A DNA stretch of 5,309 bases from Clostridiales bacterium (GCA_031289865.1 JAITOQ010000211.1:1-5309), one strand, 5' to 3'. Shown: positions 1 to 5,246, numbered from the stretch's first letter. Notes: a model not told the origin generated them from the letters alone. Made by a program: numbers and translations.

Positions 1-1157
1 CCGCCGATAGATACCGGCTTTGCGTGACCGCCCGTGACCTTATCATAGGCTTTTAAGAGGGTTTGTACGAGTGGGTCGGTTTCGGGGACATAGAGAGGGG
101 GGTGAGCGGAACCCGTGCGGAGGGTTAAGCTCGGCGCGTGTTTTTTGATACGTTTTTTGATTTCGGTTTGATTTGTGTTGTGGGGATAGCGGATATCGAT
201 TTCGACTTTTAGATTTCCGTCGGGTTTTTTACGGAACACCCCCGCGTTTAAGGTCAGCTTCCCGCTTATTTCGTCCTCAAAATCGATTCCGAGTCCGCTT
301 CCGTGAATATCCGCTAATGCGCCGTATAGCGTGTCATACGGCGTAATACCGCAATCGGACAAAACCTTGAGAAGTTTCATTGCCGCATTCTCCCCTTGAT
401 CGGGGTGCGCGCCGTGCGCGGCACGTCCTACGGCGGTAATTTTATAAATATTATCAAAAAAGACACCCAACCCGCACCGCTCCGCTTCGTCCGCAATTCT
501 TTTATCCGTAACGGTCATAGCGGCGGTATCCGGGACGATATTGGCGCGGACACCCGCGTTAAAGTCAAGGACGGGCGAGTTGTCGGTACGGGGTGCGGTC
601 AAAAAGTAATTGACCTTGCCTTTTTCGGAATAGATGACGGGAAAATCCGCGTCGGGAGCGATTCCGACGGAGGGAAAGCCCTCTTTTTTAAAATAGTGCA
701 TTACGCTTTTCCATTCGCCGCCTTCCTCGTCGAGTCCGAATATGAAACGGACTTTTTTACGGAACGGCGCGTTTTGGTCTATGAGAGCTTTTACGGCGTA
801 CAGCGCGGCGACGGTCGGTCCTTTGTCGTCAAGCGCGCCCCGCCCGTATAGCTTGCCGTCGACGATTTCGCCGCCGAGCGGATCGTGCGTCCAATCCTCA
901 CGCAAAAACGGAACGACGTCTAAGTGGCAGAGTACGCCGAAGGTTTCGCCCGCGCCGTATTCCGCGTAACCCGCGTAGCCGTCGAGATTTTTGACGGTGA
1001 AGCCTAACGAGCGGCAGAGGTCGAGGGTGTAGGCGAGGGCGGCGGCGTTTGTCTTGCCGAAGGGCGCGAGGGGAGCGGGCGGTTCGGGGGCGGTATAAAA
1101 GGAGATTAGGCGTTTGAGAGCGTCGGTCATAGGGGTTAAGTAGGATTTCATGGTCAT
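1..1157 (-). CDS. pepV: PepV/Sapep-type M20 family dinuclear-zinc dipeptidase, C-terminus cut by window edge
   Basis: Reading the minus strand from an ATG at 1157 gives 386 residues with no stop. The frame continues past position 1, so the C-terminal part is missing (family members are about 460-470 residues). The cytosolic M20A enzymes of this family split dipeptides and related small peptides with two metal ions. Visible family landmarks are GVLCHLDVVP at residues 74-83 (metal His78, Asp80), GRGALDDKGP at 105-114 (bridging Asp110), DEEGGEWK at 143-150 (catalytic Glu144, metal Glu145), APDADFPVIYSEKG at 167-180 (metal Asp169) and AHGAHPDQGENA at 247-258 (conserved His248 of the lid domain). 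The visible part ends in SIGG, where family members continue with a GTYARA-like stretch and the last metal His. The start at 1157 is favoured over the ATG at 1151 because AAGGAAA lies 9 nt upstream. It is divergent from radC. PepV versus Sapep or another dipeptidase subtype cannot be settled. Confidence 0.93.
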   Translation of the reverse strand, partial: MTMKSYLTPMTDALKRLISFYTAPEPPAPLAPFGKTNAAALAYTLDLCRSLGFTVKNLDGYAGYAEYGAGETFGVLCHLDVVPFLREDWTHDPLGGEIVDGKLYGRGALDDKGPTVAALYAVKALIDQNAPFRKKVRFIFGLDEEGGEWKSVMHYFKKEGFPSVGIAPDADFPVIYSEKGKVNYFLTAPRTDNSPVLDFNAGVRANIVPDTAAMTVTDKRIADEAERCGLGVFFDNIYKITAVGRAAHGAHPDQGENAAMKLLKVLSDCGITPYDTLYGALADIHGSGLGIDFEDEISGKLTLNAGVFRKKPDGNLKVEIDIRYPHNTNQTEIKKRIKKHAPSLTLRTGSAHPPLYVPETDPLVQTLLKAYDKVTGGHAKPVSIG

Positions 1158-1166
1158 ATTTATCGG

Positions 1167-1173
1167 TTTCCTT
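1167..1173 (-). promoter_or_regulatory. Ribosome binding site of the dipeptidase gene
   Basis: On the minus strand this reads AAGGAAA, 9 nt before the ATG at 1157 and 15 nt before the in-frame ATG at 1151. The spacing favours 1157 as the start. Confidence 0.65.
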
Positions 1174-1199
1174 AAAAAATTTTTTTCGTTTCCCGAAAT

Positions 1200-1229
1200 A
1201 TTATATACTATTTTTCTAATTTATGTTAA
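1200..1229 (-). promoter_or_regulatory. Sigma-A type promoter for the dipeptidase gene
   Basis: On the minus strand there is TTAACA (1229-1224, 5 of 6 matches to the -35 consensus), an 18-nt spacer, and a perfect TATAAT (1205-1200). Transcription would begin near 1193, giving a leader of about 36 nt that contains the AAGGAAA site and an A6T7 tract (1174-1186 on the plus strand). The -35 box shares bases 1224-1229 with the proposed -10 region of radC on the other strand, so the two promoters may compete. Confidence 0.65.
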
Positions 1230-1232
1230 AAT
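1204..1232 (+). promoter_or_regulatory. Candidate extended -10 promoter for radC, implying a leaderless transcript
   Basis: TGTTAAAAT at 1224-1232 matches the extended -10 pattern TGnTATAAT with one mismatch. A weak -35 (TATACT, 1204-1209, 3 of 6) lies 17 nt upstream. Transcription would begin about 7 nt after the box, at or within a base or two of the radC ATG at 1239. This fits the absence of any Shine-Dalgarno there. An alternative is that TATACT at 1204-1209 is itself a -10, giving a leader of about 23 nt still without a ribosome binding site. The leaderless reading is inference. Confidence 0.4.
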
Positions 1233-1238
1233 AAATAC

Positions 1239-2063
1239 ATGCGTGAAAAAAATATTATCGTGTATTCGGCGGAAAACGCGTCGAACATTCACAAGGATCA
1301 CAGAAAACGGGTTCGGGAGCATTTTTTAAAGGGCGGGCTTGAAAGCTGTCCGGAGCATCAAGTGTTGGAGTTTTTCTTGTTTCCGTTCGTTCCGCAAAAG
1401 GATACGAATGTGATCGCGCACGAACTGATAAATCGGTTCGGCTCTCTGTCTATGGTCTTTGACGCGGACTACGAGGAACTACTGACCGTAAAAAACATGA
1501 CGGTGACCGCGGCGGCGCACATCGCGCTTTTTCACGGGATCGAGGCACGTATCAATTTTGACAAGGCGAAAAAAGCCGATTATTTGATTACGGTCGGCGC
1601 GGCTAACGATTATATCAAGAGCTTGACCGATCACCTCACCGTGGAGCAAGCCTATATACTGTGTCTGAACAATCGATTTAAGGTGATACGGTGCGTACCG
1701 CTGCAAAAAGGGATAGTTGACCAAACCGCCATTTATTTGAGGCAGATTGCGGAGATAGCGATCAATTCGGGCGCGACGAACGTCATCTTGATACACAATC
1801 ACCCGTCGGGCGACGTCAATCCGTCGGATGCCGATAATGTGATAACGAAAGATATCGTTTGCGTCTTGCCCTCTCTCGGCGTCAACCTATTGGATCATAT
1901 CATCGTAGGGCGCGGCGATCATTACAGTTTCCGCGAAAACGATAAGTTGGAAGAGCCGCGAAACGAGCTTAATTCGCGGTATAGTAACGAATTAAACGAC
2001 GCGTTTAATATTTGGAACACCAAAGAATTGATAAGCAGACACGACGCAAGATACAAAAAATAA
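1239..2063 (+). CDS. radC: RadC/JAB-domain (MPN+ metalloprotease-like) protein
   Basis: A 274-residue protein with the Firmicutes form of the RadC architecture. Residues 18-70 (HKDHRKRVREHFLKGGL, then a HQVLEFFLF and FGSL segment) form the helical N-terminal UPF0758 part. Residues 81-95 sit where the helix-hairpin-helix loop belongs, and residues 115-235 are the JAB/MPN domain. The JAMM metal motif is intact: His186, His188, Ser196 and Asp199 in HNHPSGDVNPSDAD, with Glu136 a probable fourth element, followed by LLDHIIVG at 217-224. In the hairpin the usual GxG of a VPGIG-like loop reads VKNMT, so both glycines are gone and DNA binding there may be weak. A polar tail of about 38 residues (237-274) follows the normal end of the family. 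The biochemical role of RadC is unsettled; the E. coli radC102 repair phenotype was traced to recG. The start at 1239 is the only one available upstream, since an in-frame TAA lies at 1227-1229. No Shine-Dalgarno is visible. rlmB follows after 26 nt. Confidence 0.92.
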   Translation: MREKNIIVYSAENASNIHKDHRKRVREHFLKGGLESCPEHQVLEFFLFPFVPQKDTNVIAHELINRFGSLSMVFDADYEELLTVKNMTVTAAAHIALFHGIEARINFDKAKKADYLITVGAANDYIKSLTDHLTVEQAYILCLNNRFKVIRCVPLQKGIVDQTAIYLRQIAEIAINSGATNVILIHNHPSGDVNPSDADNVITKDIVCVLPSLGVNLLDHIIVGRGDHYSFRENDKLEEPRNELNSRYSNELNDAFNIWNTKELISRHDARYKK

Positions 2064-2074
2064 ATACAACATAT

Positions 2075-2080
2075 AAGGAG
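2075..2080 (+). promoter_or_regulatory. Ribosome binding site that fixes the rlmB start
   Basis: AAGGAG lies 9 nt before the ATG at 2090. The open frame extends upstream to an ATG at 2012 inside radC, but that one has no such site, and the 26 extra residues look unlike the family N-terminus (MIIEGKNPVKELL). Confidence 0.8.
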
Positions 2081-2089
2081 ATAGATATA

Positions 2090-2809
2090 ATGATTATCGA
2101 AGGCAAAAATCCCGTCAAGGAGCTGTTAAGCTCCGGCGCGACGGTAGAAAAGGTATACGTTTTAAAGACGCAAGATCCGCAGCTCGGCTACATTGCCGCA
2201 AAAGCCGCGGAAAAAAAGATCAAGGTGATCTGTGCGGACAAAGCAGTCCTTGACAAATTGAGCGTATCGGGGCGGCATCAAGGCGCGCTGGCGGTGACGA
2301 CGGAGTTTAAGTATGCGACGCCCGCGGAAATTTTGGCGGCGGCAAAGAGCAAAGGAAAGCCGCATTTTATCTTGATTTTGGACGGTATAGAAGATCCGCA
2401 TAACCTCGGCGCGATTATCCGCGTCGCGGAATGCGCGGGCGTGGACGGTATCATCATCGGAAAGCACCGCGCATCCGGCGTAACCGACGCGGCGGTCAAG
2501 GTTTCGGCGGGCGCGTCGGCGCACGTCCTTATAGCGCGTGTGACAAACGTCAACGACACTATCCGCGAATTAAAAGAGGAGTTTATCAACGTGATTGCCG
2601 CGGACGCGGGCGGCGAGCCGATATACGGGAGCCGCTTGACGGGCGATTTGGCTCTTGTGATCGGAGGAGAGGGCGAGGGCGTACACGCGCTCACAAAAAA
2701 GCTTTGCGACAAAACCGTCAGCTTGCCGATGTTTGGTAAGGTAAATTCTCTGAACGCGTCCGTCGCTTGCGGAGCGGCGATATATGAGGCGGTAAGGCAA
2801 AGAAGTTGA
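2090..2809 (+). CDS. rlmB: 23S rRNA (guanosine-2'-O-)-methyltransferase RlmB / TrmH-family SPOUT enzyme
   Basis: A 239-residue protein of normal length for the family. It transfers a methyl group from S-adenosylmethionine to a ribose 2'-OH in RNA; for RlmB of E. coli this is G2251 of 23S rRNA. The N-terminal substrate-binding domain (1-70) begins with IEGKNPVKELL and ends with GRHQGALA. The knotted SPOUT domain carries motif 1 (LDGIEDPHNLGAIIRVAECAG, 98-117, with Asn105), motif 2 (ALVIGGEGEGV, 188-198, with Glu194) and motif 3 (LPMFGKVNSLNASVA, 212-226, with Asn219 and Ser220). All look intact. It sits 26 nt after radC and is probably cotranscribed with it. sigH downstream preserves the rlmB-sigH neighbourhood of Bacillus and clostridia, but the yacP-type NYN gene found between them in B. 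subtilis is absent. The last codon and stop (AGT TGA) lie in the first unit of a heptad repeat array. The exact methylated nucleotide is not provable from sequence. Confidence 0.95.
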   Translation: MIIEGKNPVKELLSSGATVEKVYVLKTQDPQLGYIAAKAAEKKIKVICADKAVLDKLSVSGRHQGALAVTTEFKYATPAEILAAAKSKGKPHFILILDGIEDPHNLGAIIRVAECAGVDGIIIGKHRASGVTDAAVKVSAGASAHVLIARVTNVNDTIRELKEEFINVIAADAGGEPIYGSRLTGDLALVIGGEGEGVHALTKKLCDKTVSLPMFGKVNSLNASVACGAAIYEAVRQRS

Positions 2810-2832
2810 AGGTTGAAAGTTGAGAGTTGAAA
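2805..2832 (+). repeat. Heptad array, four units (GTTGAAG, GTTGAAA, GTTGAGA, GTTGAAA)
   Basis: Four tandem 7-nt units overlap the last five bases of rlmB. The first unit supplies the TGA stop (2807-2809). The same family recurs at 2935-2969 (inverted), 3543-3563 and 5242-5276. Confidence 0.9.
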
Positions 2833-2840
2833 ATTTAGGT

Positions 2841-2862
2841 AATGCAGAATGCGGAATGGCAG
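2841..2862 (+). repeat. Second heptad family (AATGCAG, AATGCGG, AATGGCAG)
   Basis: Two 7-nt units and one 8-nt variant in tandem. The sequence differs from the GTTGAAA family but has the same unit length, and it lies 8 nt inside the left array. No other copy is seen in the window. It could be a short piece of a dispersed genomic repeat. Confidence 0.6.
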
Positions 2863-2879
2863 ATAAAAAAGCAGATGTC

Positions 2880-2899
2880 ATTCTGAGCTTGCGAAGAAT
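2880..2899. repeat. Small imperfect palindrome, REP-like
   Basis: ATTCT (2880-2884) pairs with AGAAT (2895-2899), and GC (2887-2888) pairs with GC (2891-2892) around a TT centre, with GA/GA mismatches between. From memory, TCATTCTGAGC...GAAGAATCT-like sequences are dispersed intergenic repeats in many bacterial genomes. That resemblance is recalled, not searched. Confidence 0.5.
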
Positions 2900-2934
2900 C
2901 TAAAACGATTTCTCCGAATAGCGGTTCTTATTAT

Positions 2935-2969
2935 CCTTAACTCTCAACTTTCAATTCTCAACTTTCAAC
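2935..2969 (-). repeat. Heptad array, five units on the minus strand
   Basis: Read on the minus strand from 2969 the units are GTTGAAA, GTTGAGA, ATTGAAA, GTTGAGA and GTTAAGG. It is the inverted partner of the 2805-2832 array. Its last units match the sigH-end array (3543-3560) closely: TTGAAAGTTGAGAGTTAA is common to both. Confidence 0.88.
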
Positions 2970-2992
2970 TAAAAACCCTCACTTATTATATT
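2963..2992 (+). promoter_or_regulatory. Weak candidate promoter for sigH
   Basis: TATATT at 2987-2992 could be a -10 (5 of 6 matches), with TTTCAA (2963-2968, 3 of 6) 18 nt upstream, inside the right heptad array. Transcription would start near 2999. The region is AT-rich, so a chance match is quite possible. If real, the repeat provides the -35 box of sigH. Confidence 0.25.
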
Positions 2993-3000
2993 ACTAAAAC

Positions 3001-3007
3001 AAGGAAA
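3001..3007 (+). promoter_or_regulatory. Ribosome binding site of sigH
   Basis: AAGGAAA lies 5 nt before the ATG at 3013 (7 nt counted from AAGGA). An ATG at 3008 starts only a two-codon frame (ATG CCA TGA) whose stop overlaps the sigH ATG, so it does not compete as a gene start. Confidence 0.65.
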
Positions 3008-3012
3008 ATGCC

Positions 3013-3561
3013 ATGACGGACGAGGAATTGATAATTTGTTCAAGAAACGGCGATGCGGACGCGACGGACACGCTTTTGACGCGGTATAAGAGCGCGGTTT
3101 TGCGCTGCGCGAGGTCGTTTTTTTTGAGCGGCGGCGGGCGCGACGATCTTATACAAGAGGGCATGATCGGCTTGTACCGCGCTATCCTCCGTTACGATCC
3201 GACAAAAAATTCCGTCTTTAAAAGCTTTGCCGCGCTTTGTATACGACGTCAGATTATCGACGCGGTGAGAAAGAGCAACAGCGGAAAAAATTACGCGCTA
3301 AACACCTATATTTCATTGGAGGACAGCTGCCCGCTCGCATCGGGCGCGGGCGAAAATCCCGAAGAGCGGCTGATCGGCGAGGAGACCTATCTCGAAGTGA
3401 TAGAACGGTCAAAAAACCTCTCTAAATTGGAGCGGCTGATTCTCGAAAGGTATCTTTCGGGAAAGACCTATGCGGAGATTGCCGCGGAAATCACGGGCGG
3501 GGAAAAGAGTGTGGATAATGCGTTGCAGAGAATAAGAAAGAAGTTGAAAGTTGAGAGTTAA
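3013..3561 (+). CDS. sigH: SigH (Spo0H)-type sigma-70 family RNA polymerase sigma factor
   Basis: A 182-residue alternative sigma factor. Region 2 spans about residues 20-90, with RSFFLSGGGRDDLIQEGMIG at 34-53 and FAALCIRRQIIDAVR at 72-86, close to the B. subtilis SigH pattern (RSYFLIGADREDIVQEGMIGLY, FAELCITRQIITAI). A linker with NTYISLEDS and NPEERLI follows. Region 4 spans 130-179, with the helix-turn-helix KTYAEIAAEI...SVDNALQRIRKKL at 151-178. In Bacillus and clostridia SigH drives stationary-phase and early sporulation genes. Having SigH does not by itself show that this organism sporulates. B. subtilis SigH is about 218 residues; this one is shorter at both ends. Its C-terminus stops almost directly after region 4, because the last residues (KLKVES) and the TAA are encoded by a heptad repeat array. 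Location next to rlmB supports the identification. The next gene starts 39 nt downstream. Confidence 0.93.
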   Translation: MTDEELIICSRNGDADATDTLLTRYKSAVLRCARSFFLSGGGRDDLIQEGMIGLYRAILRYDPTKNSVFKSFAALCIRRQIIDAVRKSNSGKNYALNTYISLEDSCPLASGAGENPEERLIGEETYLEVIERSKNLSKLERLILERYLSGKTYAEIAAEITGGEKSVDNALQRIRKKLKVES

Positions 3562-3563
3562 AA
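3543..3563 (+). repeat. Heptad array at the sigH 3' end, three units (GTTGAAA, GTTGAGA, GTTAAAA)
   Basis: The array starts inside the sigH reading frame and encodes its last residues. Its third unit has TTAA instead of TTGA, which gives the TAA stop. It has the same orientation as the arrays ending rlmB and the four-cysteine gene. Confidence 0.85.
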
Positions 3564-3589
3564 ACTACAATTACTTAAAAAGCAAACAT

Positions 3590-3596
3590 AAGGAAG
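3590..3596 (+). promoter_or_regulatory. Ribosome binding site of the phosphoglycerate mutase gene
   Basis: AAGGAAG ends 4 nt before the ATG at 3601. The gap after sigH (3562-3600) has no clear promoter or terminator, so read-through from sigH is likely. Confidence 0.65.
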
Positions 3597-3600
3597 TATT

Positions 3601-4872
3601 ATGAAAAAAGTAAAAATCATCATTTTAGGAGACGGCATGGCGGACATGCCGTATATAGAAAAGGACGGAAAAAAAATTCCGCAGAGGACGCCGCTTTTGG
3701 AGGCAAAAATCCCCGTTATAGACGCGCTTGCGCCGTGTTCGGAGATAGGGTTGGTCAAGACCGTCCCAAACGGCATGAAGCCGGGGAGCGACATTGCAAA
3801 TCTGTCGGTCATGGGGTACGACCCCGCACGGTACTATACGGGACGTTCGCCCCTTGAGGCGGTCAGTATAGGGATAGACCTTAAGGCGGCGGATCTTGCG
3901 ATAAGGTGCAATCTCGTGACCCTTGACGGCGAGGGCGCGTTTGAGGACAGAGTCATGTACGACTACAGCGCGGGCGAGATTTCGAGCGCGGAGGGCGGTG
4001 AGCTTGTCAAGGCTCTTGGCGAATATTTCGGCAAAAACGGCTTTAATCTCCTAAGAGATTTCGGCGGGAGCGAGGGCTTCGAGAGTTTTAAGTTTTACGG
4101 AGGGGTTTCGTACCGAAACTGCCTTGTGATAGAAAACGGGGTTCAAGGGACGGACTATACCCCGCCGCACGACATTTCGGGAAAAAGGATCGGCGCGTAT
4201 CTCCCTAAAGGGGTGTACGGCGAAAGCTTTGTCAAAATGCTCGCGGAGGCGCACGCCTTTTTGTCCGCTCACCCGATAAACGCGAAAAGACGCGCCGAGG
4301 GCAAAAATCCCGCCAACGCGGTTTGGCTTTGGGGGGAGGGGCGCAAACCCGCTCTCGACGATTTCTTTGAGCTTAACGGACGGCGCGGCGCGGTGGTTTC
4401 GGCGGTCGATCTCATCAAGGGGATAGGGCTTGCCGCGAATATGCGCGTCATAGAGGTCGAGGGTGCGACGGGTACCGTGCATACAAATTTTAAGGGAAAA
4501 ACCGCGGCTGTACTTAAAGCGGTACGCGAGGGGATCGAGTTTGTATATCTCCATATCGAGGCTGCCGACGAATGCGGACACCACGGCGACAGAGAAGGTA
4601 AAATCCTTTCTATCGAGCGTATAGACGAAACTATAGGTCGGCTGAAAAGCGAATTGGAGCGGGATAATATCCCTTATACCTTCCTTGTCTTGCCCGACCA
4701 CCCGACGCCGCTCTCTACGATGACGCACAACAGCGACCCCGTCCCGTACCTAATGTACGACAGCGAAAACAACCTCTCTAACGGGGTCGGGAGGTATGAC
4801 GAAATCTCCGCGGAAAAAGGACGCTATACCGCGAGCGGACCGGAGTTGTTTAGGAGCTTTTTAGAAGTATGA
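3601..4872 (+). CDS. apgM: Archaeal-type 2,3-bisphosphoglycerate-independent phosphoglycerate mutase (ApgM family)
   Basis: A 423-residue alkaline-phosphatase-superfamily protein, near the usual 400 residues of the ApgM family. The expected reaction is interconversion of 3- and 2-phosphoglycerate in glycolysis and gluconeogenesis, through a phosphoserine intermediate and two metal ions. Visible motifs are the N-terminal metal site ILGDGMAD (8-15, Asp11), the nucleophile segment PGSDIANLSVMGYDP (61-75, Ser63 by alignment with NSEVGHLN of the bacterial iPGM), YYTGRSPLEA (78-87), VWLWGEGRKP (241-250), ADECGHHGD (322-330, Asp323 and His327), LPDHPTP (364-370, Asp366 and His367) and THNSDPVPY (375-383, His376). 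No key residue is missing. Some bacterial members of this family (TIGR02535-like) have been proposed to be homoserine kinases. No threonine-pathway gene is nearby to support that, so mutase is the default. The stop overlaps the next start by ATGA. Confidence 0.9.
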   Translation: MKKVKIIILGDGMADMPYIEKDGKKIPQRTPLLEAKIPVIDALAPCSEIGLVKTVPNGMKPGSDIANLSVMGYDPARYYTGRSPLEAVSIGIDLKAADLAIRCNLVTLDGEGAFEDRVMYDYSAGEISSAEGGELVKALGEYFGKNGFNLLRDFGGSEGFESFKFYGGVSYRNCLVIENGVQGTDYTPPHDISGKRIGAYLPKGVYGESFVKMLAEAHAFLSAHPINAKRRAEGKNPANAVWLWGEGRKPALDDFFELNGRRGAVVSAVDLIKGIGLAANMRVIEVEGATGTVHTNFKGKTAAVLKAVREGIEFVYLHIEAADECGHHGDREGKILSIERIDETIGRLKSELERDNIPYTFLVLPDHPTPLSTMTHNSDPVPYLMYDSENNLSNGVGRYDEISAEKGRYTASGPELFRSFLEV

Positions 4873-5246
4873 GAAAAACAAGCTTTTGTGATTTTTGCGG
4901 AGAGCCTTTTCAAGATGAAAAAGCGGTGGACTTACATTATGTCGAAACGACCGAGGCGCAATATATCGAGACGACGGAGCCGCTTTATACTTGCCCGCTG
5001 TGCCGAGATAGGCTTGCCGCTCTCGACGAAAAGGATCGGCTTGCTGCCGAATATTTTACCGCGCTTTTAAAAAGCGGCGTCACCTTAAAGCACGCGTACC
5101 TTGTTTTGGCAAAGCATCAGTTTTTTATTTCGGTTATGCCCGCGCTTGTCATAACGCTGCAAGCCGTGCCCGCGCTCCGTCCCGACGGAAAAAAGGGAGT
5201 GAGGGTGTCGTATAGCCGGATTAAAAACAAGGGGCTTTTAAGTTGA
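4869..5246 (+). CDS. Small four-cysteine (probable zinc-binding) protein of unknown function
   Basis: I do not recognise this 125-residue protein. The start codon overlaps the apgM stop (ATGA at 4869-4872), which implies translational coupling and supports it as a real gene. Two CxxC pairs, CDFC (Cys7, Cys10) and CPLC (Cys42, Cys45), spaced 31 residues apart, could bind one zinc ion as a zinc-ribbon or rubredoxin-like knuckle. Between them lies a tandem near-duplicate, YVETTEAQ and YIETTEPL (24-39). Residues 47-85 look helical and charged (AALDEKDRLAAEYFTALLKSG). Residues 84-102 are hydrophobic but too broken for a confident membrane segment. The C-terminus is basic (RVSYSRIKNKG). No signal peptide is seen. 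The final Ser codon and TGA are in a heptad repeat array, so the original C-terminus may have been altered. A metal-binding or nucleic-acid-associated role would be a guess. Confidence 0.8.
   Translation: MRKTSFCDFCGEPFQDEKAVDLHYVETTEAQYIETTEPLYTCPLCRDRLAALDEKDRLAAEYFTALLKSGVTLKHAYLVLAKHQFFISVMPALVITLQAVPALRPDGKKGVRVSYSRIKNKGLLS
4938..4985 (+). repeat. Intragenic 24-nt imperfect direct duplication
   Basis: Two adjacent 24-nt copies (4938-4961 and 4962-4985) encode YVETTEAQ and YIETTEPL. They lie in the loop between the two CxxC pairs of the four-cysteine protein. Both copies keep the frame, and most differences sit at third codon positions (GAA/GAG, ACC/ACG), which suggests an old, maintained duplication. 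Confidence 0.6.

Larger units (their letters stand above)
2805..2970. repeat. Composite short-repeat block with inverted heptad arrays at its ends
   Basis: This fills the 203-nt gap between rlmB and sigH, which holds no gene. The left array (2805-2832) and right array (2935-2969) are the same heptad family in opposite orientation. The longest exact inverted match is 16 bp, 2813-2828 against 2939-2954, enclosing 110 nt. Inside lie AATGCRG heptads (2841-2862) and an imperfect palindrome (2880-2899). RNA from this block could fold into a stem with a large loop, and the layout resembles a miniature element of about 166 bp with terminal inverted repeats. No target-site duplication is obvious, so two independent arrays remain possible. 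Confidence 0.7.

Noticed and set aside
396..969. Plus-strand open frames at 396-851 and 742-969
   Set aside because: They lie antisense to the dipeptidase, whose minus-strand frame carries all family motifs. Their translations resemble nothing and arise from GC-rich codons read backwards.
1174..1186. A6T7 tract as a terminator or riboswitch part
   Set aside because: There is no GC stem next to it. It is better read as a bent A-tract in the dipeptidase leader.
2012..2089. Earlier ATG extending rlmB by 26 residues
   Set aside because: It lies inside radC, lacks a ribosome binding site, and the added residues do not fit the family. AAGGAG 9 nt before 2090 decides the start.
2805..2970. CRISPR array
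   Set aside because: Units are 7 nt, directly tandem, with no spacers and no cas genes nearby.
2813..2980. The inverted repeat as a rho-independent terminator
   Set aside because: The stem is AT-rich with a 110-nt loop and is followed by A-rich rather than T-rich sequence on the plus strand.
4051..4728. A 225-residue minus-strand open frame inside apgM
   Set aside because: It is fully antisense to conserved apgM motifs, has no ribosome binding site that I can see and no recognisable domain.
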